Source of the DNA: Achromobacter arsenitoxydans SY8
Lineage (GTDB): Bacteria; Pseudomonadota; Gammaproteobacteria; Burkholderiales; Burkholderiaceae_B
NCBI RefSeq assembly: GCF_000236785.1
Contig: NZ_AGUF01000021.1
Location: forward strand, 90,483-154,482
Direction of reading: 5' to 3'
DNA length: 64,000 nucleotides
Of the stretch, positions 1 to 7,726 are shown one piece after another (position 1 is the first letter of the stretch; each line of letters opens with the position of its first letter). Position numbers and translations under genes: made by a program. The notes under the pieces are model-generated. The model saw only the letters and a list, made by a program, of their open reading frames with translations. It ran no database searches and had not been told where the DNA came from.

Positions 1-463
1 TCCGGTGGATCTCGGGCGCCGACCCCGCGCGGGCGAACAGCTGGGCAAAGCTGCAATAGCGCCCGATGCTGGGCTGTCCGCCTACGATGGGCACCAGCGG
101 GTTGGGCATGTGGCGACGCAGCGTGCGCACGGCGGCGCCGATGCTGCCGACGTGCGGGGCGCTGTCGAAGGTGGAACAGCACTTGTAGTGCAGCACGCGC
201 ACGCCGGAGGCCGCAGCAAAGCGGCCGACGGCATCCAGTTCGGCATCCATCTCGGCGGGCGCCATGCCGCGCGCGGCGCCGGCGATGCCGATGGCGTCAA
301 GCGGGCCTGCGCGGCGCAATTGCGCGGGCGTGGGCACGCCCAGGAACAGCAGGCCGCGCAGGCCCGCGCGGGCGACCTCGGCCAGCGTGTCGGTGGCGCC
401 GGTGAAGTCGTCGCCGTACCAGCACACCCGCGGCGCGGGGACGCTGCGCTCGTCCATCGTCAT
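1..463 (-). CDS. Four-carbon acid sugar kinase (DUF1537/OtnK-like), N-terminal part
   Basis: The gene begins at the ATG ending at 463 and runs off the left edge, so only about 154 N-terminal residues are visible. The N-terminus carries the family's nucleotide/sugar-binding motif (WYGDDFTGATDTL near residue 14) and a later HYKCCSTFDSAP segment typical of DUF1537 kinases, which phosphorylate erythronate, threonate or oxo-isoapionate type acids in the cytoplasm. The start ATG overlaps the stop of the upstream RuBisCO-like gene in an ATGA junction, so the two are translationally coupled. The pairing of such a kinase with a RuBisCO-like protein is known from D-apiose/isoapionate pathways; the exact substrate here is inferred only. 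Confidence 0.85.
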   Translation of the reverse strand, partial: MTMDERSVPAPRVCWYGDDFTGATDTLAEVARAGLRGLLFLGVPTPAQLRRAGPLDAIGIAGAARGMAPAEMDAELDAVGRFAAASGVRVLHYKCCSTFDSAPHVGSIGAAVRTLRRHMPNPLVPIVGGQPSIGRYCSFAQLFARAGSAPEIHR

Positions 464-1737
464 GCGCGGTTTCCGAAGAAGTCCAGGGCGCGCCGCAGTT
501 CGGGCGCGTTGCGGGCGTAGTCTTCCAGGCGCTGGTTGTCGCGTACCGCGCGCCAGGCCTGCCGGATGCTTTGCACGCCCGCCGCCGGACCGTCGGGATG
601 GGCCAGGATGCCGCCGCCCGACATGAACAGCAGGTCGTCGCTGCGCACCGCGGCCCAGGTGGCGGGCACTGTGCCGGCCCATTGGCCGGAGGAGAAGGCG
701 GGCATGACGGCGTCGTCGATGCCCGGCGTCAGGGACGCCAGGCAGTCGCGCGCGGAGTCGACGACCTCGCTGTCCTCCTGCGAGAACTTCCCCTGCAGGC
801 CGTGCACGTGCATGTGATCCACGCCGGCCAGCCGCCACAGCGTCTGGTAGGCCTGGAATCCCATGCCCAGCAGCGGATGGCGCGACAGCGCGCCGTAGCC
901 GTTGCGATGGCCGTGCAGGGCCAGCGGGGTGCTGCGGCGCAGGGTCTGGATGGCGGAGTAGCCGCACCAGTTCAGGCTGGCCATGACGCAGCTGCCGCCT
1001 TCGCGCTCGATCAGGTCGGCGTGGCGGCGCATGGCGTCGGTCTCGTCGCTGATGTTGAACGCCACCATGACGTTGCGCCCGGTACGCTCGCGGTGTGCGC
1101 GCACCACCGCCATCACGGCCGCCACGCGCTGGGCGAGCGGGGCGTGGGCGGGGTTGGCGCAGACCTCGTCGTCCTTGATGAAGTCCACGCCCGCCGCGCA
1201 CAGCTGCGCGACCAGGTGCGCAGTCTGTTCAGGCGACAGGCCTACGTTGGGCTTGATGATGGTGCCCACCAGCGGCCCCTTGTCCACGCCCGTCAGCGCG
1301 CGCGTACCGGCGATGCCGACTTGCGGCAGGTCGAAGTGGGCGCGGTAGTTGGCGGGCAGTTCCATGCTTTCCAGCCGCAGGCCGGTGACTTCGCCCAGGT
1401 CGTACAGGTTGCCGGCCACCGTGGCCGCCAGCGTGGGCAGGTTGGCGCCGACGTTGGCGACGGGGAACGCGATGCGCACCCGCGCCCGCTGATACTTGCC
1501 GGGCATGCCGCCCAGCTGGCGCGCCAGGTAGGCGTTCGACAGGCTGGGCGCGTCGACGGATTCCAGGGTTTCGATGGATTCGATGCGGGCGCGCGCCCGG
1601 GCGCGCAGCTCGTCCGTTTCGCCCTGAACCCGCGTGAAGGTGCCGCAGGACTGCTCGCCGGCCATGACCTCGGCGACCCGGGCGGGGTCGATGGGGGTTT
1701 CGATCAGGTAGGTGGCGGTAAACGATTGGGAATTCAT
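460..1737 (-). CDS. RuBisCO-like protein (form IV family)
   Basis: 425 residues, the usual length for RuBisCO large-chain homologues without a small subunit. The C-terminal barrel keeps most catalytic-type positions: IIKPNVG with Lys162 (counterpart of K175), DFIKDDE with Lys188, Asp190 and Glu191 (the carbamylated lysine and metal ligands), HVHGLQGKF with Lys317 (loop 6 lysine) and a phosphate-binding MSGGGILAH at 372-380. Retention of the KDDE metal site means it is probably an active enzyme of the enolase, isomerase or transcarboxylase type and not a carbon-fixing RuBisCO. Its neighbours (four-carbon acid sugar kinase, TRAP transporter, VOC protein) point to sugar-acid catabolism; family precedents are OiaX/OiaC of the apiose pathways. 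The substrate is not established. Confidence 0.88.
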   Translation of the reverse strand: MNSQSFTATYLIETPIDPARVAEVMAGEQSCGTFTRVQGETDELRARARARIESIETLESVDAPSLSNAYLARQLGGMPGKYQRARVRIAFPVANVGANLPTLAATVAGNLYDLGEVTGLRLESMELPANYRAHFDLPQVGIAGTRALTGVDKGPLVGTIIKPNVGLSPEQTAHLVAQLCAAGVDFIKDDEVCANPAHAPLAQRVAAVMAVVRAHRERTGRNVMVAFNISDETDAMRRHADLIEREGGSCVMASLNWCGYSAIQTLRRSTPLALHGHRNGYGALSRHPLLGMGFQAYQTLWRLAGVDHMHVHGLQGKFSQEDSEVVDSARDCLASLTPGIDDAVMPAFSSGQWAGTVPATWAAVRSDDLLFMSGGGILAHPDGPAAGVQSIRQAWRAVRDNQRLEDYARNAPELRRALDFFGNRA

Positions 1738-1757
1738 GGTGGCGAGGCTGGGGCGTA

Positions 1758-2297
1758 TCAGAGGCGGGTCAGGTCGGGGAAGGCGCGGACCGGGTCCTTG
1801 CCGTCCCAGTTCAGCGAACTTTCGCGGATCAGGTCGAAGAGGCGGCCCTTGGGACCGGCCACTTCGGAGAGTTCGATGACCGTGCCGGGGTGGTATTCGG
1901 TGTCGAAATAGATGAAGCGGCCTTTTTCGCCGACTTCGCCGCTCATCTTGGGCTTGAAGCCCTGCGCCAGCAGGCGTTCCAGGTCGGCGTCGTAGCTTTC
2001 CGTCCAGTAGGCGACGTGCTGCAGGCCGGTGCGGCCGGCTTGCAGGAAGTCGCGGTACATGGAAGGAACATCGTTGCGGGTCTGGATCAGTTCGACCTGC
2101 ACGAAGCCGGAATTTGCCAGCGCCACCGAGTTGTGCGGCTCGTAGCCGACGCCGTCGTACTGGTAGTTCACGATGGGCACGCGCGGGTTGTAGTACCAGG
2201 GGCCCACGCCCAGCGTGGTGCTCCAGTAGTCCATGGCGGCTTCGATGTCGTGCACGACATAACCGAGTTGGCGGATCTCGCCCAGGAAACGACTCAT
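1758..2297 (-). CDS. VOC-family (glyoxalase/methylmalonyl-CoA epimerase-like) protein
   Basis: 179 residues with a vicinal oxygen chelate fold signature: an N-terminal half beginning IRQLGYVVHDIEAAMDYW and a second half with LQHVAYW, FIYFDT and TVIELSE. His/Glu positions fit metal ligands of the epimerase/glyoxalase group. It lies 20 bp upstream of the RuBisCO-like gene in the same operon, so an isomerase, epimerase or lyase step on the same carbohydrate acid is the natural guess, but no reaction can be assigned from sequence alone. Confidence 0.75.
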   Translation of the reverse strand: MSRFLGEIRQLGYVVHDIEAAMDYWSTTLGVGPWYYNPRVPIVNYQYDGVGYEPHNSVALANSGFVQVELIQTRNDVPSMYRDFLQAGRTGLQHVAYWTESYDADLERLLAQGFKPKMSGEVGEKGRFIYFDTEYHPGTVIELSEVAGPKGRLFDLIRESSLNWDGKDPVRAFPDLTRL

Positions 2298-2339
2298 GTT
2301 GGAATCTTCTTAAAAGGGGTGGCGTAGAGACGGGAGTGC

Positions 2340-2362
2340 GCGGCCCCGCCGTGCGGGGCCGC
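2340..2362 (-). other. Perfect GC-rich hairpin inside the TRAP/RLP operon
   Basis: A 10-bp perfect stem (GCGGCCCCGC / GCGGGGCCGC) with a 3-nt loop lies in the only sizeable gap of the operon, between the permease stop at 2369 and the VOC start at 2297. There is no U-run after it on the minus strand, so it is more likely an mRNA-processing, stabilising or attenuating structure than a full terminator. Confidence 0.5.
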
Positions 2363-2368
2363 TTCGCG

Positions 2369-4249
2369 TCACAGGAAACCGATAGAGAACCAGGGGAAGG
2401 CGGCGACGATGACCAGGCCGATCAGCAGCGCGCCGATGTAGCCCCAGATCGGGCCGATGCCCTCGTTGGGGTCGACGCGGCTGATGGCGCAGGCGCCGTA
2501 GTAGCCCACGCCGAAGGGCGGCGCAAACAGGCCGATGCCCATGGCGAAGATCACGACCATCGCATAGTGAACCTCATGCACGCCGGCCTGCACTGCGATC
2601 GGGAACAGCAGCGGACCGAACAGCACGATGGCGGGGATGCCTTCCAGCACGCTGCCCAGAATGATGAAGGCCACGATGGACACCGCCAGGAAGCCGTAGC
2701 TGCCGCCGGGCATGCCGGCCATCAGCTTGGCCAGGTCGCCCGAGAATCCCGATTGCGTCAGCGCCCAAGCCATGGCGGTCGCGCAGCCCACGATCAGCAT
2801 GATGGCGCCCGACAGCGAGGCGGTTTCGATCAGCATGGGCTTGAGCCGCGCCCAGTCGAAGCGCCGGTAGATCAGCAGGCCCACGACGGCGGAGTACACG
2901 ATGCCGATGGTGGAGACCTCGGTGGCGGTGGCTACGCCTTCGACCACGGCGGCGCGGATCACGAAGGGCAGGGCCACGGCCGGCAGCGCGATCATGAAGA
3001 AGCGGCCGATTTCCTTGAAGGTGAAGCGTTGGACCAGGCTCAGGTCTTCCTTGCGGTAGCGCCACCAGACGACGGTGCACAGCGCCAGGCCCAGCACCAC
3101 CGCGGGCAGCAGGCCGCCCGTGAACAGCGCGGCGATCGACACGCCCGTCACCGACCCGATGGTGATGAGCACGATGGACGGCGGAATCGTTTCGGTCTGC
3201 GCACCGGTGGCCGACAGCAGGGCGACCAGGTCGCCGGGCTTGGCGCCGCGTTTCTGCATTTCCGGAAACAGCACCGGCGCGATGGCCGCCATGTCGGCGA
3301 TCTTCGAACCCGAGATGCCCGACACCAGGTACATGGCGCCGATCAGCACGTACGAGAGGCCGCCGCGCACGTGGCCCAGCAGGCTGGCCAGGAACTGGAT
3401 CATGGCGCGCGCCATCCCCGTCATCTCGATCAGCGATCCCAGGAAGATGAAGAGCGGCACGGCCAGCAGCATCAGGTGGGACATGCCTTCGTCCAGCCGG
3501 CCCACCATCACCACCATGGGGGTATTGGTGGTCAGCGCCAGATACGAGAACGTGGCCAGCGCGAACGAGAAGGCGATCGGCACCCCGGAAAACACCGTGG
3601 CGGCGACGATGCCGACGAAGAAGATCACCAGATTCAGCTTGCCCAGGCCCGCAAACAGCGGCTGCGCCAGCCAGAACAGGCCGACCACCGCCGCCACGCC
3701 CGCCAGCGCGGTCAGCACCTGCGGCAGCGGCTGCGTGCGCAAGAGGCGCAGCAGGGCGATCACGCCCATCAGGCCCATGCCCACGGGGATCGCCGCGGCG
3801 CGCCAGGCGTTGCTCAGTTCCAGCGCGGGCGTGATGATGAAGTGTTCTTCATGCGCGTATTCGATGGCGGGCGCCAGGATCAGCAGCAGGAAGGCCAGCG
3901 AGGCGGCCAGCGCCGCCGTTTCCAGCTGCGCGCGCCGCGCCGGGCTCACATTGTTCACCAGGGCGGTCATGCGCATGTGCTCGCCGCGCCGCAGCGCCAC
4001 CACCGCGCCCAGCATCGACAGCCACAGGAACAGGATGGAGGCGAGCTCGTCGGACCAGACCAGCGGGCTGTGGAACGCATAGCGCGCCACGACACCCGCG
4101 AACAGCACGATGATCTCGACCAGCACGATGGCCGCGGCGACGTGTTCGACCACGCCGCCCAGCAGTTTGTCGAGCGCGCCGGCCGCCCGGCGCATGGGGT
4201 TGGCCGGCAGCGCCGGGGCCGCGGCGTGGGGAGCGGACAGGGAGGACAT
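2369..4249 (-). CDS. TRAP transporter fused permease (DctQ-DctM)
   Basis: 626 residues, multi-spanning inner-membrane protein. Residues about 1-190 are a DctQ-type small subunit (four membrane helices, LVWSDELASILFLW near residue 55-70); the rest is a DctM-type large permease of the ion transporter superfamily with motifs such as SGISGSKIADMAAIAPVL and ATGAQTETIPPS. It imports an organic acid bound by the DctP receptor using a sodium or proton gradient. It starts 9 bp after the receptor gene's stop. A fused QM arrangement is common but contrasts with the split Q and M genes of the second TRAP operon at 34.7-36.5 kb. Confidence 0.92.
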   Translation of the reverse strand: MSSLSAPHAAAPALPANPMRRAAGALDKLLGGVVEHVAAAIVLVEIIVLFAGVVARYAFHSPLVWSDELASILFLWLSMLGAVVALRRGEHMRMTALVNNVSPARRAQLETAALAASLAFLLLILAPAIEYAHEEHFIITPALELSNAWRAAAIPVGMGLMGVIALLRLLRTQPLPQVLTALAGVAAVVGLFWLAQPLFAGLGKLNLVIFFVGIVAATVFSGVPIAFSFALATFSYLALTTNTPMVVMVGRLDEGMSHLMLLAVPLFIFLGSLIEMTGMARAMIQFLASLLGHVRGGLSYVLIGAMYLVSGISGSKIADMAAIAPVLFPEMQKRGAKPGDLVALLSATGAQTETIPPSIVLITIGSVTGVSIAALFTGGLLPAVVLGLALCTVVWWRYRKEDLSLVQRFTFKEIGRFFMIALPAVALPFVIRAAVVEGVATATEVSTIGIVYSAVVGLLIYRRFDWARLKPMLIETASLSGAIMLIVGCATAMAWALTQSGFSGDLAKLMAGMPGGSYGFLAVSIVAFIILGSVLEGIPAIVLFGPLLFPIAVQAGVHEVHYAMVVIFAMGIGLFAPPFGVGYYGACAISRVDPNEGIGPIWGYIGALLIGLVIVAAFPWFSIGFL

Positions 4250-4258
4250 GACGCGACC

Positions 4259-5281
4259 TCAGGCCAGCTTGCCGACGGACTGCTCCAGCAAGCCCCAGGC
4301 CTCGTCGCCGAAACGGCCTTGCCATTCCTTGTAGAAGCCGGCGGTGCGCAGCTGCTGCCGGAACGTGTCGGCGGACGGCTGGTTGAACTGCAGGCCCTTG
4401 GCCTCCAGGTCGGACTGCACGGACGCATTGAGCTTCTTGATGTCTTCGCGCTGGGCCAGGCCCGCCTCGTTGATGCCGCGCGCCACGACCGTCTTCAGGT
4501 CGGCGGGCAGGCCTTCCCACATGCGGCCGTTGGCGATGAACCAGTAGCCGTCCCAGATGTGGTTGGTCAGCGAGCAGTATTTCTGCACTTCATAGAGCTT
4601 GGCCACCTGGATGATGGGCAGCGGGTTTTCCTGCGCGTCGACCACCTTGGTCTGCAGCGACGAATACACCTCGCTGAACTGCAGGCTGGCGGGCGCGGCG
4701 CCCAGGCCCTTGAACATGGAGATCGGCAGCGAGCTCACCGGCACGCGGATCTTCAGGCCGTCCATGTCGGCGGCGGTGTTGACCGGCGCCTTGCTGCTGG
4801 TGGTCTGGCGAAAGCCGTTGTCCCACATCTTTTCAAAGGCGTAGAGCTTGCGCTGCGCGATGGCGGCGCGCACGTGCGCGCCCAGCGCGCCGTCCATCGC
4901 CTTCCAGACCTGGTCGTAATCCTTGAAGGCGAAGCCGACCGCGTTGATCGCGGCCACCGGCACCAGCGTGGCGATGACCAGGGCGGACGGCGTGAAGAAG
5001 TCGATGCCGCCCGAGCGCACCTGCGCCAGCATGTCGGTGTCGCCGCCCAGCTGGTTGTTCGGGAAGATCTTGATGTCGACGCGACCGTTGCTTTCCTTGA
5101 GGATGCGTTCGGCCGCTTCCTGGGCGCGGATGTTCAGCGGGTGCGTCACCGGCAGGTTGTTGCCGTACTTGAGCGTGAAGTCGGCGGCGCGGGCGATCAG
5201 CGGAAAGCCGCCGCCGGCGACGGCAAGGGCGGGAACGGCGCAAAGGCGGCGCAGGGCACTGCGGCGTGTCAGCAGCTTCAT
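4259..5281 (-). CDS. TRAP transporter periplasmic substrate receptor (DctP family)
   Basis: 340 residues from the ATG at 5281, chosen over the in-frame ATG four codons upstream because GGAG sits about 7 bases before it. The N-terminus has a twin-arginine-like signal (LTRRSALRRL then a hydrophobic stretch ending in ARA), so export may be by Tat. DctP features include LKIRVPVSSLP, with the arginine that usually binds the ligand carboxylate, and VVDAQENPLPII. It is the first gene of the minus-strand operon feeding the kinase/RuBisCO-like enzymes, so its ligand is probably the sugar acid they degrade. Confidence 0.9.
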   Translation of the reverse strand: MKLLTRRSALRRLCAVPALAVAGGGFPLIARAADFTLKYGNNLPVTHPLNIRAQEAAERILKESNGRVDIKIFPNNQLGGDTDMLAQVRSGGIDFFTPSALVIATLVPVAAINAVGFAFKDYDQVWKAMDGALGAHVRAAIAQRKLYAFEKMWDNGFRQTTSSKAPVNTAADMDGLKIRVPVSSLPISMFKGLGAAPASLQFSEVYSSLQTKVVDAQENPLPIIQVAKLYEVQKYCSLTNHIWDGYWFIANGRMWEGLPADLKTVVARGINEAGLAQREDIKKLNASVQSDLEAKGLQFNQPSADTFRQQLRTAGFYKEWQGRFGDEAWGLLEQSVGKLA

Positions 5282-5302
5282 GGTTGTCTCCATAATCTTG
5301 GT

Positions 5303-5321
5303 TATGATGTTTTTTGATGTG
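5303..5321. promoter_or_regulatory. Operator-like direct repeat, copy 1
   Basis: TATGATGTTTTTTGATGTG lies just upstream of the TRAP operon start and is repeated with 17 of 19 matches at 5393-5411. Each copy contains two TGATG elements 11 bp apart, about one helical turn. Between a LacI-type gene and its divergent target operon this is a plausible regulator-binding site; it is not a classical LacI palindrome. Confidence 0.45.
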
Positions 5322-5392
5322 CCACAAATACGCCTAAGCCATGCGGCAGAGTGGACAATAGTGAATAGCCGCTAACATCGTCAAATCTTATT

Positions 5393-5411
5393 CATGATGG
5401 TTTTTGATGTG
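5393..5411. promoter_or_regulatory. Operator-like direct repeat, copy 2, overlapping the LacI start codon
   Basis: CATGATGGTTTTTGATGTG matches the copy at 5303-5321 at 17 of 19 positions, with 90 bp between the starts of the copies. It covers the regulator's own start codon, which would fit negative autoregulation or DNA looping between the two copies. Confidence 0.42.
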
Positions 5412-6455
5412 AATAATGCTCCCCCCGAACGCAAGCTCGCCCGTCTGGCGGATGTGGCCGCCCGCGCGGGCGTGTCCACCGCCACCGCCGACCGGGTGCT
5501 GAACCGCCGTCCCGGCGTGCGCGCCGCTACCGCGCAAAAGGTGTTCAAGGCGGCCATTGAACTGGACTACCTGCCGGAGCAGGAGGTCTACGCGGCCGCC
5601 ACGCCCGAACCCATGCGCCTGGTGTTCCTGCTGCCGCGCGGCAGCAACCGCTATCTGCGAATGCTGGGCGACACCGTGGGTTATGCGCACGAACACTTCG
5701 CTCCGCTGAACGCGAAGTGCCAGGTCGAATACGTGGACAGCTTCAACCCCGACGCGCTGGCCCAGGCGCTGGCCAAGCATGGCAAGCGGGCCGACGGGAT
5801 TGCGTTCATGGCGCTGGAGCATCCGGTGGTGCGCGAGGCCGTGAATGCGCTGGCGCAGCAGGGCGTGCCCACCGTGACGCTGATTTCCGACATCGCCAAC
5901 TGCGCCCGCACGGCCTACGTGGGGCTGGACAACCGCGCCGCGGGGCGCACGGCCGGCTACCTGATCGCGCGCTTCATCGGCTCGCGCGCAGCCCATGTGG
6001 CGCTGATCGCGGGGTCCCGGCACTATCGCGCCCACGAAGAGCGCGAAAGCGGCTTTCTGCAGCTCTACGCCGAGCAGTTCCAGGCCATGCAGGTGGTCGA
6101 TTTGCGCGAAGGCTATGACGATGCGCAGCGCAACTACGAGCAGACACGCCAACTGCTTGAGCAATACCCGCAATTGGCCGGCATCTACAACATCGGCGGG
6201 GCATCGGACGGCGTGGCGCGCGCGCTGAAAGAGGCAGGCCAGCAGCACCGGGTTGTTTTCATCGGACACGGCCTGACGCCGGACACGCGCGCGCTGCTGA
6301 TCGACGGCACGATGGACGCGGTCATTACGCAAAGCCCGATGGAGGCGCTGATGAGCTGCGTGCGCATCTTCAGCAACCTGCGCGACAAGCGCAGCGCGAT
6401 GAACGGGGTGGAGCTGGCGCGCAGCCAGGTGATTTTCCGGGAAAACCTGCCGTAG
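5394..6455 (+). CDS. LacI-family transcriptional regulator
   Basis: 353 residues. An N-terminal helix-turn-helix (ARLADVAARAGVSTATADRVLNRRPGVRAAT, in pieces from about residue 16 to 46) is followed by a periplasmic-binding-protein-like sensor domain. A start at the second ATG (5397) is equally possible. It is transcribed away from the TRAP/RuBisCO-like operon and is the obvious local regulator, with a sugar acid or phosphorylated intermediate as probable effector (inference). Confidence 0.9.
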   Translation: MMVFDVNNAPPERKLARLADVAARAGVSTATADRVLNRRPGVRAATAQKVFKAAIELDYLPEQEVYAAATPEPMRLVFLLPRGSNRYLRMLGDTVGYAHEHFAPLNAKCQVEYVDSFNPDALAQALAKHGKRADGIAFMALEHPVVREAVNALAQQGVPTVTLISDIANCARTAYVGLDNRAAGRTAGYLIARFIGSRAAHVALIAGSRHYRAHEERESGFLQLYAEQFQAMQVVDLREGYDDAQRNYEQTRQLLEQYPQLAGIYNIGGASDGVARALKEAGQQHRVVFIGHGLTPDTRALLIDGTMDAVITQSPMEALMSCVRIFSNLRDKRSAMNGVELARSQVIFRENLP

Positions 6456-6586
6456 GGAAGGGCGGCGGGCCTTGGGCGGTGTCAGCCACCCAGCTCCCCG
6501 CGGGCGTATGATTCCGCTTATGGGCTCGCACCCAGTCCGGCAGTGGCCGGCGCGCCATTGCCTACCCTAATGTGGTTGCTAAACAT

Positions 6587-6616
6587 CGGCCGTCCGGGCG
6601 GGCCCGCGGACGGCCG
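6587..6616. other. Perfect 10-bp inverted repeat in an intergenic gap
   Basis: CGGCCGTCCG and CGGACGGCCG flank a 10-nt loop between the convergent LacI gene (stop 6455) and methyltransferase gene (stop 6702). On the minus strand the stem is followed only by a weakly U-rich GATGTTTAGC, so it may serve as a Rho-independent-like end for the methyltransferase transcript, but a strong U-run is lacking. Nothing else is recognisable in 6456-6701. Confidence 0.4.
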
Positions 6617-6701
6617 TGAAAGGCGCTGCGCCATGGATCACTTCCTGCCTGCCGGCCTCATGGATGGCCCGGACTGCCGGCGAAACGGGATCGGCGCCCG
6701 G

Positions 6702-7550
6702 TCACCGCCGGGTGACCACGATCTCCAGGTATTCGCTGGGCACCACCACCGACGAATCGCCGGAGCGGTTGAACCGCTCGATCTGCGCCGTGATGTCGGC
6801 CGTCAGCGCCATCTGCGCCGCGGGTTCCAGGGCGCCGAACGCCTTCAGCAGCGGGCCGTAGTAGGTCTTGAAGACCTGCAGCCAGTGCTCGGGCGAGCGA
6901 TAGCGGAACACGAAATGGCGGGGCTCGGCCTTGATCGAGGACGCCTGGGCCCCGAACATTTCGTCGATGCGGGCCTTGGTGCCCCACAGCGCGGGCGACT
7001 TGACGCCCGCAGGCGGCGGCAGGTGCTTGCCGATGGTCTTGAAGATCTGGCCGATGAAACCGTCCGGCGTCCAGTTGGCCATGCCGATCTTGCCGCCATG
7101 CTTGCATACGCGGATCAATTCGGACGAGGCCTTGTCCTGGTCGGCCGTGAACATCACCCCGAAGGTCGACATGACCGCGTCGAACGACGCGTCCGGGAAC
7201 GGCAGCGCCTCGGCGTCGGCCTCCTGGAATTCGATCTTCAGGCGCTCGGCGGCGGCGCGCTCGCGGCCGCGGCTCAGCAGGGCCGGCACGTAGTCGGTCG
7301 AGACGACGTCGCACCAGCGGCGCGCGGCGGCCAGCGTCGCGTTGCCGTTGCCGGCGGCGACATCCAGTACTTTTTGACCGGCGCGGACATCAAGGGATTC
7401 GCACAGCTGTTCTCCTACGATCTGCAGCGTGGTGCCGACGACGGCGTAGTCCCCGGAGGACCAGGTGCCGTGCTGGCGGGACTTCACGGCGGCCAGGTCC
7501 GGCTGTGCGGTTTCGCGCACGTCACTGGTGGCAAGGGCGGAAATGGACAT
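6702..7550 (-). CDS. Class I SAM-dependent methyltransferase
   Basis: 282 residues. Motif I VLDVAAGNGNA at 61-71 binds SAM, the acidic residue Asp86 in STDYVP follows strand 2, and ADAEALPFPDASFD is motif II-like, placing it with UbiE/COQ5-like small-molecule methyltransferases. GGAG precedes the start by 8 bases. The target molecule cannot be told. It is divergent from the BTAD-type regulator across about 175 bp and may be its regulatory target. Confidence 0.85.
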   Translation of the reverse strand: MSISALATSDVRETAQPDLAAVKSRQHGTWSSGDYAVVGTTLQIVGEQLCESLDVRAGQKVLDVAAGNGNATLAAARRWCDVVSTDYVPALLSRGRERAAAERLKIEFQEADAEALPFPDASFDAVMSTFGVMFTADQDKASSELIRVCKHGGKIGMANWTPDGFIGQIFKTIGKHLPPPAGVKSPALWGTKARIDEMFGAQASSIKAEPRHFVFRYRSPEHWLQVFKTYYGPLLKAFGALEPAAQMALTADITAQIERFNRSGDSSVVVPSEYLEIVVTRR

Positions 7551-7726
7551 GGTGTGTCTCCATTAAAGCGGTGGGTGCGCGGGGGCATCCGTTGCCTACG
7601 CGCCGGGGTTCTGCAACCAGCGCGGCGAAGGCATTCGCGCGCCGTGCTCCCCGATGCCTACGATAGGAACCGTGCGTGGAGGCGAGCGTGGTAGCCGCCG
7701 TGGAATCCGCGGTGGAATCCGGCGGC

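Noticed and set aside
2114-5317. A plus-strand open frame of over 1000 codons antisense to the TRAP genes
   Set aside because: Its translation is dominated by Arg, His, Gln, Ala and Gly with no fold-like pattern, and it lies opposite well-supported TRAP and VOC genes. Long antisense frames are expected at this GC content.
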